NCBI GenBank assembly: GCA_016933255.1
Contig: JAFGBF010000027.1
Span: 1-64,000 of the forward strand
Length of the DNA: 64,000 bases
Reading direction: 5' to 3'
DNA from: Candidatus Krumholzibacteriota bacterium
GTDB taxonomy: Bacteria > Krumholzibacteriota > Krumholzibacteriia > Krumholzibacteriales > Krumholzibacteriaceae
The position numbers and the translations under genes were made by a program. Positions 43,886 through 51,683 of this stretch are shown one piece after another (within the stretch, counting starts at the first letter, position 1; each line of letters starts with the position of its first letter). The notes beneath the pieces were generated by a model. That model made no database searches and was not told the DNA's origin. It saw nothing but the letters and a program-made list of their open reading frames with translations.

Positions 43886-45817
43886 ATGCCTGCCAGTCAG
43901 AAAATATTGAAGAAGACAAATAAATTGAGGATCACGGATACTACATTCAGGGATGGTCATCAATCGATCCTTGCTACCCGGTTCCGGACAGAAGATATGC
44001 TCCCGATCGCTGAGCAGATGGATGAGGTAGGTTTCCATTCGATGGAAGTGTGGGGAGGGGCTACCTTCGATGTCGCGACAAGGTTTCTGAATGAGGATCC
44101 GTGGGAACGTCTTATCGAGCTGAAGAAGAGGATCAAAAAAACTCCGCTTCAAATGCTTTTAAGGGGACAGAATCTTGTAGGATACAGGAACTACGCAGAT
44201 GATGTCGTGAAACTGTTTATTAATGAAGCGGCGGATGCTGGTATCGATATCTTCCGGGTGTTTGACGCGTTGAACGATGAGCGTAATTTTGAAGCATCGT
44301 TCAGGGTGATAAAGAAGACCGGAAAGCATATTCAGGGAACGATCTCATATTCATTGACAGAGAAAAGGCTCGGTGGAGATGTATTCACTCTCGACTATTA
44401 CATAAATAAAGCCAAGACTTTCGAGAATATGGGTGCCGATTCTCTTTGCATCAAGGATATGGCCGGCCTTCTGAACCCCTATGATGCTTATGAGCTTGTG
44501 AAAGCTCTAAAGAAAAAGATATTCATACCTGTCCACCTGCATTGCCATTATACCAGCGGAATGGCTTCGATGACGTATATGAAGGCTGTTGAAGCCGGAG
44601 TCGATGTTCTCGATTGCGCGCTGGCCCCGTTCGGGCTCAGGACATCTGAACCGGCTGTCGAACCGATCGTGGCCGCTTTTGCCGGGACGGAGTACGATCC
44701 CGGGCTGGATCTGGAAAAACTGTTTGAAATGGGCAAGTATATTGAGAAAGTGGCTCCCAAATACAGGAAGTTCCTCAACACTACAAGGATGTCAGTGATC
44801 GACACCGGTGTTCTTGAGCATCAGATTCCTGGCGGCATGTTGACAAACCTCGTGAGTCAGCTCAGGGAAGCGGACGCCCTCGACAGGCTCCAGGAAGTAT
44901 ACGATGAACTTCCGGTGACGAGAAAAGAACTGGGATATCCTCCCCTCGTTACGCCTACCAGCCAGATCGTAGGTATCCAGTCGGTACAGAACGTGCTGTT
45001 TGGACGTTACAAGATGATAAGCGGACAGGTCAAAGACTATGCGTATGGCCTTTATGGAAAACCTCCTGTCGAAATGGATCGGGAAGTCCGGAAACTGGCG
45101 TTGAAAGGTTATCCGAGAGGGGAGACTCCGATAACCTGCAGGGCTGCCGATATGCTAGAGCCGGAACTTGATAAGGCACGGGAAGTGGTAAAAGGGCTTG
45201 CCAGAGATGACAGGGATCTTCTTACCTATGCGCTTTACCCGACTACGGGCCTTCGATTTCTCAGGTGGAAATACGGCCTGGAAGACCCTCCTGAGGAGGT
45301 AAGACCGGTCACCCTGGAGGATGTTGAACGGGAAAACGAGATGTTCGAAAAAGTAAAGGCTGGAAATGTCACTGTCTCCAACTCTTCATCTGCTCCCTCG
45401 AAGGGCGCAGGCCTGAGAGCGTTCAATGTTTTTGTGGGGGGCCAGCATTATAATATCGAAGTCGAGGAAGTCGGAGGAAAGACCCGTGCTCATTCAATAG
45501 TGGAAACTGCTCCGATAATCACTAAAGAGACTAGACAGGCAAAGGCCAAAAAGAAAGCTAAAAAGGCTGAGGCAAAACCTGCAGTAAAGACAGACGGTTC
45601 CGAGTTTACCTTTACTGCTCCGATGCCGGGAATGGTTGTCAGTTTCGAGGTCAAAGAAGGGGATGAGGTTGGTGAAGGGGATGTTCTGGTGATCCTCGAA
45701 GCTATGAAGATGCAGAACAGTCTAACATCAAGTGTTAATGGAACAATTCGATCTTTGAAAGTAGCACCCGGGTCGTCTGTTGAGAAAAACCAGGTACTAC
45801 TTACAATTTCTCAATAG
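43886..45817 (+). CDS. Biotin-dependent pyruvate/oxaloacetate carboxyltransferase (OadA/PycB type)
   Basis: A carboxyltransferase domain (~15-300) starts RITDTTFRDGHQSILATRF with WGGATFDVATRFLNEDPWER, DIFRVFDALND, IKDMAGLLNP and PVHLHCHYTSGMAS. A conserved PYC/OadA middle region follows, then an Ala/Lys-rich linker (KAKKKAKKAEAKPA) and a biotinyl domain with EAMKMQNS in which K608 is biotinylated, 35 residues from the C-terminus. It uses carboxybiotin to make or break oxaloacetate. No biotin carboxylase subunit is adjacent, so it could be OadA or the B subunit of pyruvate carboxylase. No beta-subunit pump gene lies nearby, which favours PycB. Confidence 0.92.
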   Translation: MPASQKILKKTNKLRITDTTFRDGHQSILATRFRTEDMLPIAEQMDEVGFHSMEVWGGATFDVATRFLNEDPWERLIELKKRIKKTPLQMLLRGQNLVGYRNYADDVVKLFINEAADAGIDIFRVFDALNDERNFEASFRVIKKTGKHIQGTISYSLTEKRLGGDVFTLDYYINKAKTFENMGADSLCIKDMAGLLNPYDAYELVKALKKKIFIPVHLHCHYTSGMASMTYMKAVEAGVDVLDCALAPFGLRTSEPAVEPIVAAFAGTEYDPGLDLEKLFEMGKYIEKVAPKYRKFLNTTRMSVIDTGVLEHQIPGGMLTNLVSQLREADALDRLQEVYDELPVTRKELGYPPLVTPTSQIVGIQSVQNVLFGRYKMISGQVKDYAYGLYGKPPVEMDREVRKLALKGYPRGETPITCRAADMLEPELDKAREVVKGLARDDRDLLTYALYPTTGLRFLRWKYGLEDPPEEVRPVTLEDVERENEMFEKVKAGNVTVSNSSSAPSKGAGLRAFNVFVGGQHYNIEVEEVGGKTRAHSIVETAPIITKETRQAKAKKKAKKAEAKPAVKTDGSEFTFTAPMPGMVVSFEVKEGDEVGEGDVLVILEAMKMQNSLTSSVNGTIRSLKVAPGSSVEKNQVLLTISQ

Positions 45818-45823
45818 AACGAG

Positions 45824-47929
45824 GTGCGAACGATCGCTTCTTCGATTAAGATAGACCACAGACTTAAAATCCACCCGATTCTGCCGATCAAAGACAGAAA
45901 AGCGATTTCCTTTACGTTTAACGGCCAGATTCTTAGTGCGTTTGAAGGCGAGGTAGTCACTACTGCCCTCTACGCCAGCGGGATCAGGGTCTTCGGGCAT
46001 CACACCAGGGATGGCGCCCCGCAGGGGATATTCTGCGTCAACGGCCAGTGCAGCCAATGCATGGTTCTTGTAAACGGGAGGATCGTAAAAGGATGCATGA
46101 CCGCCGTTGAAGAGGGGATGAGGATCGAAAGCTGCGAAGGGTCCCCGGCGCTCCCTCCTGATGACCTTGCGGAAGAATTCTCTGACTGCGATGAGATCGA
46201 GATCGATGTTCTCGTGATAGGGGCTGGTCCGGCAGGAATAAATGCTGCCGTCGAACTGGGGAATCTTGGCATCAAGGTGCTTCTTGTCGATGACAAGGAT
46301 GAACCGGGCGGTAAGCTCACTCTCCAGACTCATCCTTTTTTCGGATCGCGTGATGATTGTTATGCAGGAACGAGAGGTATAGATATCGCCGGTATAATGA
46401 CCGGCCAGCTCGCTGAACTGAAAACTGTTACAGTCCTTACAGGAACCACAGCGGTCGGCGTATTCAGCGACAAAAAGATCGGTCTGTACCAGAATGACAG
46501 ATATTTTCTGGCCCAGCCGAAGGTGGTGCTGGTAGCCTGCGGCGCAAGGGAAAAGGCGCTGGCTTTTCCCGGATGCGATCTTCCCGGCGTTTACGGGGCG
46601 GGAGCCTTTCAGACTCTGCTGAACAGGGATATGGTCAAGCCCGCTGAGAGGCTGTTTGTCGTTGGCGGAGGAAATGTAGGGCTGATCGCCGGTTATCACG
46701 CGATACAGGCCGGGATCAAAGTAGTAGGACTCGTTGAGGCACTCCCGAGATGCGGAGGGTACAAGGTCCATCTTGACAAGCTCAAGCGTCTTGGTGTCCC
46801 GGTATATACCTCACATTCCATATTGAGCGCCGAGGGAAAAGGGAATCTCGAGAAAATAACGATATCCGCTGTAGATGACCGTTTTCGGCCTGTCAAAGGG
46901 ACCGAGAAGAGTTTTGACGTCGATACACTTCTGATTGCGGTAGGACTTTCGCCAGTCGATGAACTTTCTAAAAAATTGAAAATATTCGGTATTGAATCTT
47001 ACAGCTGCGGCGATTCCGAGGAGATCGCAGAGGCCTCTGCCGCTATTTTCAGCGGGAAGATCACCGGAAGAAAGATCGCAAGATCGTTAGGTTACGATAT
47101 CGAGATCCCGGCGGAATGGGAAAAGACGCAGGAGATCCTGAGATCAAGGCCGGGAGCGGTCGCTGCTTTCGAGCCTGAAGATCCGGGGAGTGATATTTTT
47201 CCCGTTCTCAGATGTATCGAAGAGATCCCATGCAACCCTTGTGTCGATTCATGCCCGCATTCTTCGATTCTGATACCTGGAGAATCGATAATGGGGCTCC
47301 CCGTTTTCAGCGGCGACTGTACAGGTTGCATGAAGTGCGTCGCTTCATGCCCGGCTCTGGCGATAACCCTAGTCAAACGGGGTTCTGATGGCGGGAAGTC
47401 ACAGGTAGTGATCCCGTATGAACTGCTTGTCGATGATCTGCGCGAGGGAGATCCGGTCAGAACAGTCGATCTTGAAGGGTATCCGGTCGGGGAAGGCAGG
47501 ATAGTAAAGATAAGAAGATCTCCGGGGGATAAAAAGAGATCGCTGGTTACGATAGAAGTCCCTGACGATGACGCTCTGCTTGTCGCGGGACTCGCGGCCC
47601 TGGAATCCGAGGATGGAAAAGAGGGGATTCCGCTCGAGGAATCGATCCCCGATGATACGGTAATATGCAGATGTGAAAGGATCACAGCTGGAGAGATCCG
47701 CTCCGAGATCAGGGCAGGTGTCAGGGATATGAATATTCTCAAGGCTACTATCAGGACAGGTATGGGAGCATGTGCGGGAAAGACCTGCACAGACCTGATC
47801 CTGAACCTGTACAGGAGCGAGGGCGTCGATATTTCCGATGTGACACTGCCGACTGACAGGCCTTTTGTCTCTGAAGTCCCTCTTTCGGCTTTCGCAGGTC
47901 TGAAGAGCAGGAAAAAGGATCTAGATTGA
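45824..47929 (+). CDS. Multi-cluster FAD oxidoreductase, alpha subunit (sarcosine/opine oxidase-like)
   Basis: The 701-aa flavoenzyme has an N-terminal plant-type [2Fe-2S] domain with C71, C76, C79 and C91 (GIFCVNGQCSQC), a Rossmann FAD domain (~128-430, LVIGAGPAGINAAVELG, VVGGGNVGLIAGYHA), two ferredoxin-type [4Fe-4S] motifs (CNPCVDSCPHS, CTGCMKCVASCPALA), and a C-terminal BFD-like [2Fe-2S] domain (VICRCERITAGEI, TGMGACAGKTC). The layout matches the alpha subunit of sarcosine oxidase, opine and D-proline dehydrogenases, with extra 4Fe-4S. The next gene overlaps and encodes the beta subunit. GTG 45824 is the start, 6 bases after the carboxylase. Electrons probably pass to quinone or ferredoxin. 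Confidence 0.9.
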   Translation: MRTIASSIKIDHRLKIHPILPIKDRKAISFTFNGQILSAFEGEVVTTALYASGIRVFGHHTRDGAPQGIFCVNGQCSQCMVLVNGRIVKGCMTAVEEGMRIESCEGSPALPPDDLAEEFSDCDEIEIDVLVIGAGPAGINAAVELGNLGIKVLLVDDKDEPGGKLTLQTHPFFGSRDDCYAGTRGIDIAGIMTGQLAELKTVTVLTGTTAVGVFSDKKIGLYQNDRYFLAQPKVVLVACGAREKALAFPGCDLPGVYGAGAFQTLLNRDMVKPAERLFVVGGGNVGLIAGYHAIQAGIKVVGLVEALPRCGGYKVHLDKLKRLGVPVYTSHSILSAEGKGNLEKITISAVDDRFRPVKGTEKSFDVDTLLIAVGLSPVDELSKKLKIFGIESYSCGDSEEIAEASAAIFSGKITGRKIARSLGYDIEIPAEWEKTQEILRSRPGAVAAFEPEDPGSDIFPVLRCIEEIPCNPCVDSCPHSSILIPGESIMGLPVFSGDCTGCMKCVASCPALAITLVKRGSDGGKSQVVIPYELLVDDLREGDPVRTVDLEGYPVGEGRIVKIRRSPGDKKRSLVTIEVPDDDALLVAGLAALESEDGKEGIPLEESIPDDTVICRCERITAGEIRSEIRAGVRDMNILKATIRTGMGACAGKTCTDLILNLYRSEGVDISDVTLPTDRPFVSEVPLSAFAGLKSRKKDLD

Positions 47930-49089
47930 AGAAATATGACGCGATAATAATCGGGGCCGGCAGTGTCGGATCTCCGCTCTCATATTTCCTCACGCTGGAG
48001 GGATGGAAGGTCCTTGTCCTCGACAGCGGGAAATCGCCCGGCCAGGGGCAGAACAAGGCTGCGATCGGGGGAGTCAGGGCGACTCATTCAGATCCTGCAA
48101 AGATAAAGCTGTGCCTTAAAAGCCTCGAAATATTCTCTACTTGGGAAAATAAGCATGGTACTGATATCGGCTGGATAAAAGGCGGATATTGTTTTCCTGT
48201 CTACAGGGAAGAAGATGAGGCCGCTTTGAAGAATCTTCTTCCCGGTCAGAAGGATTTCGGGCTGGATATAGACTGGATCGGACCTGAAAACATATGCAGA
48301 CTTATTCCCGGGATCAACATCGATGGCCTCAGGGGAGGCACTTATTCTCCCGGGGATGGCCAGGTCTCGCCGCTTAAGGCCGCTGCCGCCTTCTGGAAGG
48401 AAAGCCTCGACAGAGGCGCGGAGTTTATTTTCGGAGAGCAGGTCACATCCCTTTTGATCGAAAAAGGAAAAATCGAGGGAGTCAAAACGGCAAGGGGAAG
48501 CTACTACGCCGATGTTGTCGTAAATGCTGCCGGGGCTTATGGAAAAGAGATAGGGGCGATGGCGGGCCTCGATATCCCTGTCTTTCCGGAGAGCCATGAA
48601 GCGGGGATCTCTGCTCCGATGGAACGTTTTTTCGATCCGCTTGTTGTAGATATCCGTCCTGGAAAAGAAGGCAGGACTGCAAACTTCTATTTCGGTCAGA
48701 ACGATCGGGGCCAGGTGATATTCTGCTATACACCGATCGATCCTATAGCGGGGACTGATCAATCAGTGACTTCCGAATTCATGCCTGTTATAGCCAAAAG
48801 GCTTATAGAACTGATCCCGAGACTGAAGAATATGCTCGTCCGCCGCGTCTGGAGAGGGTTATATCCGATGACTCCCGACGGGATAATCATATGCGACAGG
48901 GTAAGGGAAGTTAAGGGTATGTTTCTTTCAGTCGGAATGTGCGGTCAGGGGTTCATGCTCGGGCCGGGCGTAGGGTTGAATATGGCGAAATTGATTGCGA
49001 CAGGAAGACCGCAGATCGAACAGGATATCTTCGATTCGGTCGGTTTCTACAGAGATTACCATGCCGCGCAGGGTGAAGCCCTGAAATAA
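47926..49089 (+). CDS. FAD-dependent amine/amino-acid oxidoreductase, beta subunit
   Basis: A DAO-family flavoprotein of 387 aa with MKKYDAIIIGAGSVGSPLSYF (GxGxxG FAD loop), GQNKAAIGGVRATHSDPAKI, and late RRVWRGLYPMTPDGIIICDR and MFLSVGMCGQGFMLGPGVGL. It resembles sarcosine oxidase beta, opine oxidase B and proline/hydroxyproline dehydrogenase subunits. TTG 47926 overlaps the alpha-subunit stop (TTGA), so both form one complex. The substrate is an amine or N-alkyl amino acid by family; which one cannot be told. Pyruvate-forming chemistry would feed the upstream carboxylase. Confidence 0.9.
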   Translation: MKKYDAIIIGAGSVGSPLSYFLTLEGWKVLVLDSGKSPGQGQNKAAIGGVRATHSDPAKIKLCLKSLEIFSTWENKHGTDIGWIKGGYCFPVYREEDEAALKNLLPGQKDFGLDIDWIGPENICRLIPGINIDGLRGGTYSPGDGQVSPLKAAAAFWKESLDRGAEFIFGEQVTSLLIEKGKIEGVKTARGSYYADVVVNAAGAYGKEIGAMAGLDIPVFPESHEAGISAPMERFFDPLVVDIRPGKEGRTANFYFGQNDRGQVIFCYTPIDPIAGTDQSVTSEFMPVIAKRLIELIPRLKNMLVRRVWRGLYPMTPDGIIICDRVREVKGMFLSVGMCGQGFMLGPGVGLNMAKLIATGRPQIEQDIFDSVGFYRDYHAAQGEALK

Positions 49090-49136
49090 TAAAGAGCTGC
49101 CAGCATTCGATTATTTTCCTTAAATAAAAATAAATC

Positions 49137-49164
49137 TTGAAAAGGGGCGGGAACTCAATATATT
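49137..49164 (+). promoter_or_regulatory. Promoter for tRNA-Thr
   Basis: TTGAAA at 49137-49142, a 16-base spacer and TATATT at 49159-49164, 14 bases before the tRNA. The -10 lies inside a palindrome (49153-49168). Confidence 0.6.
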
Positions 49165-49168
49165 GAGT
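49153..49168. promoter_or_regulatory. 16-bp perfect palindrome over the tRNA-Thr -10 region
   Basis: ACTCAATATATTGAGT is a perfect 8+8 palindrome centred on the promoter, ending 10 bases before the tRNA. It fits an operator for a dimeric regulator. Confidence 0.45.
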
Positions 49169-49178
49169 ATTCACAGGG

Positions 49179-49254
<76 letters not shown>

Positions 49255-49271
49255 GTAAATAAGCAACTTAC

Positions 49272-49301
49272 AAAGGCCGGGAGTCTTTCCCGGCCTTTTT
49301 T
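49272..49301 (+). terminator. Rho-independent terminator after tRNA-Thr
   Basis: AAAGGCCGGGA-GTCTT-TCCCGGCCTTT gives an 11-bp stem with a T-run directly after, 17 bases past the tRNA CCA. Confidence 0.93.
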
Positions 49302-49558
49302 GTGCCTGAAAAGGCGGTCTAGAGGTCAGGAAACAGAAGGAGTATCAGCGGAGAAGGCAAAAAAACGGTTCCAACTTGACATCTCCGATGCGGGCCGATA
49401 TAACGCACCGCAGGGAACTTTCATAGTAAAAAACTGGCTGGAGGCGACGGGATCATAGATTGCGTGTGGTTAAGTGCGTCAATGATGGGTTTGTATAGAT
49501 CGCAGTTAGATGGTTCAGTGTAAAGTTGCCCAAACCAATTTCGAAACAAGGAGATAGA
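49302..49558 (+). pseudogene. Remnant-like stretch between tRNA-Thr and the RCC1 gene
   Basis: One frame reads KRFQLDISDAGRYNAPQGTF followed by IVKNWLEATGS and a stop at 49456-49458. It has protein-like composition but no start and no complete gene. It may be the tail of a decayed gene next to the tRNA. The same stretch contains a promoter-like pair at 49376-49404. Nothing else is seen to 49558. Confidence 0.3.
49376..49404 (+). promoter_or_regulatory. Promoter-like pair upstream of the RCC1 lipoprotein
   Basis: TTGACA at 49376-49381, a 17-base spacer and TATAAC at 49399-49404 (5 of 6). It would give a leader of about 150 bases before the ATG. It overlaps the remnant frame, so it may be chance. 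Confidence 0.5.
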
Positions 49559-50602
49559 ATGATGAACAAACGAATATCATTATTCTCAAGGACAGAATCA
49601 TGCCATCTGCGTTGTTTCCTTCTGGTATTCCTTATTTTCCTGAACGGATGCTCTGACGACACCACTTCCCCCTTGGGTGATAGCACTTCTCCAGGTTCTG
49701 TTACGGATCTGACTGTAAGCAGCACGACATCAAATTCGATCACTCTGACCTGGACGACCCCGGGGGATGATGGAATGAGTGGGAAAGCATCGCAGTTCGA
49801 TCTGCGACACTCAATCCTTCCGATATATTTATGGAATTGGGATTTGGCAATGCCTTCTGACGGCGAGCCTCAACCAGGGGATGCGGGAGGCGTGGAAACG
49901 TTCACTTTATCGGACTTGACGTTTGCTCCTATCTACTATTTTGCAGTAAGAACGGGAGATGAAGTTCCAAACTGGTCAGACTTGTCAAACGTAGTTAGCG
50001 GGAGATTGGATTTAAGTACAGGAGCCATATTTGCTTGGGGATTGAATAGCTGGAGCCAGTGCGATGTCCCCGCGCCAAACGAGGATTTCGTGGCGGTTGC
50101 TGGTGGTACGGCGCACAGTCTGGGGCTTAAATCGGATGGGACGATTGTAGCTTGGGGATATAACCTCTCTGGCCAGTGCAATGTTCCGACTCCAAACGAA
50201 GACTTTGTGGCAGTATCGGTAGGCGGGTCATATAGTGCGGGGTTGAAGTCAGATGGGACGATTGCAGCTTGGGGAAGCAACCAATATAATACGTGCGACA
50301 TTCCCGCATCGAACACTGACTTTGTGACTGTCGCCTGTGGAATCTTTCACTGTCTGGGTTTGAAGTCCGACGGGACGATTGTGGCATGGGGAAATGACAA
50401 TTACAGCCAGTGCATTGTCCCAACGCCGAACACCGATTTTGTGGCAATCGCTGCGGGTAGATATCACAGTATAGGGCTTAAATCAGATGGGACAATCACA
50501 GCTTGGGGAGACAACGCTCATGGTCAGTGCAATTTGCCTTCACCTAATGGCGACTTTGTGGATGTGGCCGCTGGTGTGTCTCACACTCTGGGGTTGAAAT
50601 AA
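49559..50602 (+). CDS. Lipoprotein with fibronectin-like domain and RCC1 repeats, ending mid-repeat
   Basis: ATG 49559 follows AAGGAGATAGA. The signal ends at the lipobox LNGC (FLLVFLIFLNGC), then a spacer and an FN3-like domain (~45-155, GSVTDLTVSSTTSNSITLTW, YYFAVRTGDE). Residues ~165-347 hold about five near-identical RCC1-type repeats of ~38-39 aa, each with IVAWGxNxxGQCxVPxPNxDF, VAVxxGxxHSLGLKSDG. These form a beta-propeller likely to bind something at the cell surface. The last repeat stops at HTLGLK where others continue SDGT, suggesting loss of one or more blades. The frames downstream do not restore the repeat. Confidence 0.85.
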   Translation: MMNKRISLFSRTESCHLRCFLLVFLIFLNGCSDDTTSPLGDSTSPGSVTDLTVSSTTSNSITLTWTTPGDDGMSGKASQFDLRHSILPIYLWNWDLAMPSDGEPQPGDAGGVETFTLSDLTFAPIYYFAVRTGDEVPNWSDLSNVVSGRLDLSTGAIFAWGLNSWSQCDVPAPNEDFVAVAGGTAHSLGLKSDGTIVAWGYNLSGQCNVPTPNEDFVAVSVGGSYSAGLKSDGTIAAWGSNQYNTCDIPASNTDFVTVACGIFHCLGLKSDGTIVAWGNDNYSQCIVPTPNTDFVAIAAGRYHSIGLKSDGTITAWGDNAHGQCNLPSPNGDFVDVAAGVSHTLGLK

Positions 50603-50831
50603 TGTGGTAAGGTTGCGCAGATCGTCAAGCCGAGATATATATCTGGTGATTTGGCCTGCGGGAATATCAAGAGTGGAGTTTGGATGTCTACCAAACAATG
50701 GGAAGTCCACTCCGACGGTTTCGCCAGAAGTCCACTGAAGATCTCCAGTGCAGGCTGACACGCGAATGAAGCTGACCGGCTCCGATACGACAACTCGATT
50801 GTGACTGAGGTGATGTCGATGAATCCGCTGT
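50603..50831 (+). other. Gap after the RCC1 gene, possible decayed coding
   Basis: 229 bases with no gene that I can support. The frame directly after the RCC1 stop stays open for ~50 codons (CGKVAQIVKPRYISGDLACG and on) but has no start or known motif, so it may be the remnant tail of the repeat protein. Confidence 0.3.
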
Positions 50832-51533
50832 CTATTCACCGGGGGTATCGAGCAATACCGCTTCGACTTTCGAACGGATCAGGTCTGCGTGCGTGAAATC
50901 GAAGTCGACATCCTCCGCTCCGAAATTTCTTGCCAGTGCCTCGAGAGTCTTTCGAGTCGAAGTCTGAACCTCGGATCTCATCTTCCGTACGAGTTGTCCG
51001 GCCATCTGGGCCGCCTGCTGCTTGGCTTCTTCTTTCAGGCGGTTCTTGTCTTCTTCTGTGGAACCGGCCCCGAAAGCCTTGGTGAGCAGGCCGGGAAGCA
51101 GCCAGGGGAGAAGTTTCGCACTCTGTTCGTCGTAGAAGCTGATGTCTCTGATATGCACTTCATAGAGGCACTTTGGCATCTTAAGAAGATACTGCCCGGC
51201 CTTCTTTTCCTCGATGATGAAGTCAGGATCCCTGAGGTCGTATCTGAAATCGATCTCGAATTCGAAGACCATCGCCATCTTCTTGGCGGAGACGAGCCAC
51301 TGGAAGTATTTCTTGCCGGTATCTCCGAACCAGTGTTCAGCCGTCGTGACGATCTCTTTTGTGATGATCTTGAAGACGACCAGCTCCCCTACGGACCGAA
51401 GATGATCGATCGATGCAAGGACCTGAACGGAAGGGCCTGAATGACTCAGCCTTTTCCTGAAGACCCGGAAAACGATCCATAGGGCGACAGCTATGAAGAA
51501 GCCGAAAATACCCGAAATCAGTACAGTTGTCAT
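50832..51533 (-). CDS. DUF4230 family membrane-anchored protein
   Basis: One N-terminal TM helix (TVLISGIFGFFIAVALWIVF) and a ~200-residue domain with LRSVGELVVFKIITKEIVTT, MAMVFEFEIDFRYDLRDPDF and KCLYEVHIRDISFYDEQ, the strand pattern of DUF4230. The C-terminal part is helical and charged (RLKEEAKQQAAQMAGQLVRK). Function is unknown; family members are anchored in the inner membrane facing the periplasm. AAAGGGG lies upstream of ATG 51533. It is divergent from the RNB gene. Confidence 0.85.
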   Translation of the reverse strand: MTTVLISGIFGFFIAVALWIVFRVFRKRLSHSGPSVQVLASIDHLRSVGELVVFKIITKEIVTTAEHWFGDTGKKYFQWLVSAKKMAMVFEFEIDFRYDLRDPDFIIEEKKAGQYLLKMPKCLYEVHIRDISFYDEQSAKLLPWLLPGLLTKAFGAGSTEEDKNRLKEEAKQQAAQMAGQLVRKMRSEVQTSTRKTLEALARNFGAEDVDFDFTHADLIRSKVEAVLLDTPGE

Positions 51534-51582
51534 ACTCGCACCCCTTTGTCATTAAGATATGTCCGAAGCCTACCATCTTTGC

Positions 51583-51611
51583 TTGAAAGAGACAACAGCA
51601 AGTACTACAAT
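51583..51611 (+). promoter_or_regulatory. Promoter for the RNB exoribonuclease
   Basis: TTGAAA at 51583-51588, 17 bases, TACAAT at 51606-51611, about 72 bases upstream of the ATG. Confidence 0.65.
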
Positions 51612-51683
51612 TGCCAGTGCTGTGCTCGGATCCCGGGAGCAGCAGGGGCATGATGAGAAAACTTACTTGAAAGGTAATATCTG

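Noticed and set aside
45797-46771. 324-aa minus-strand frame opposite the flavoenzyme
   Set aside because: It covers the iron-sulfur and FAD motifs of a clear gene on the plus strand and has no motif of its own.
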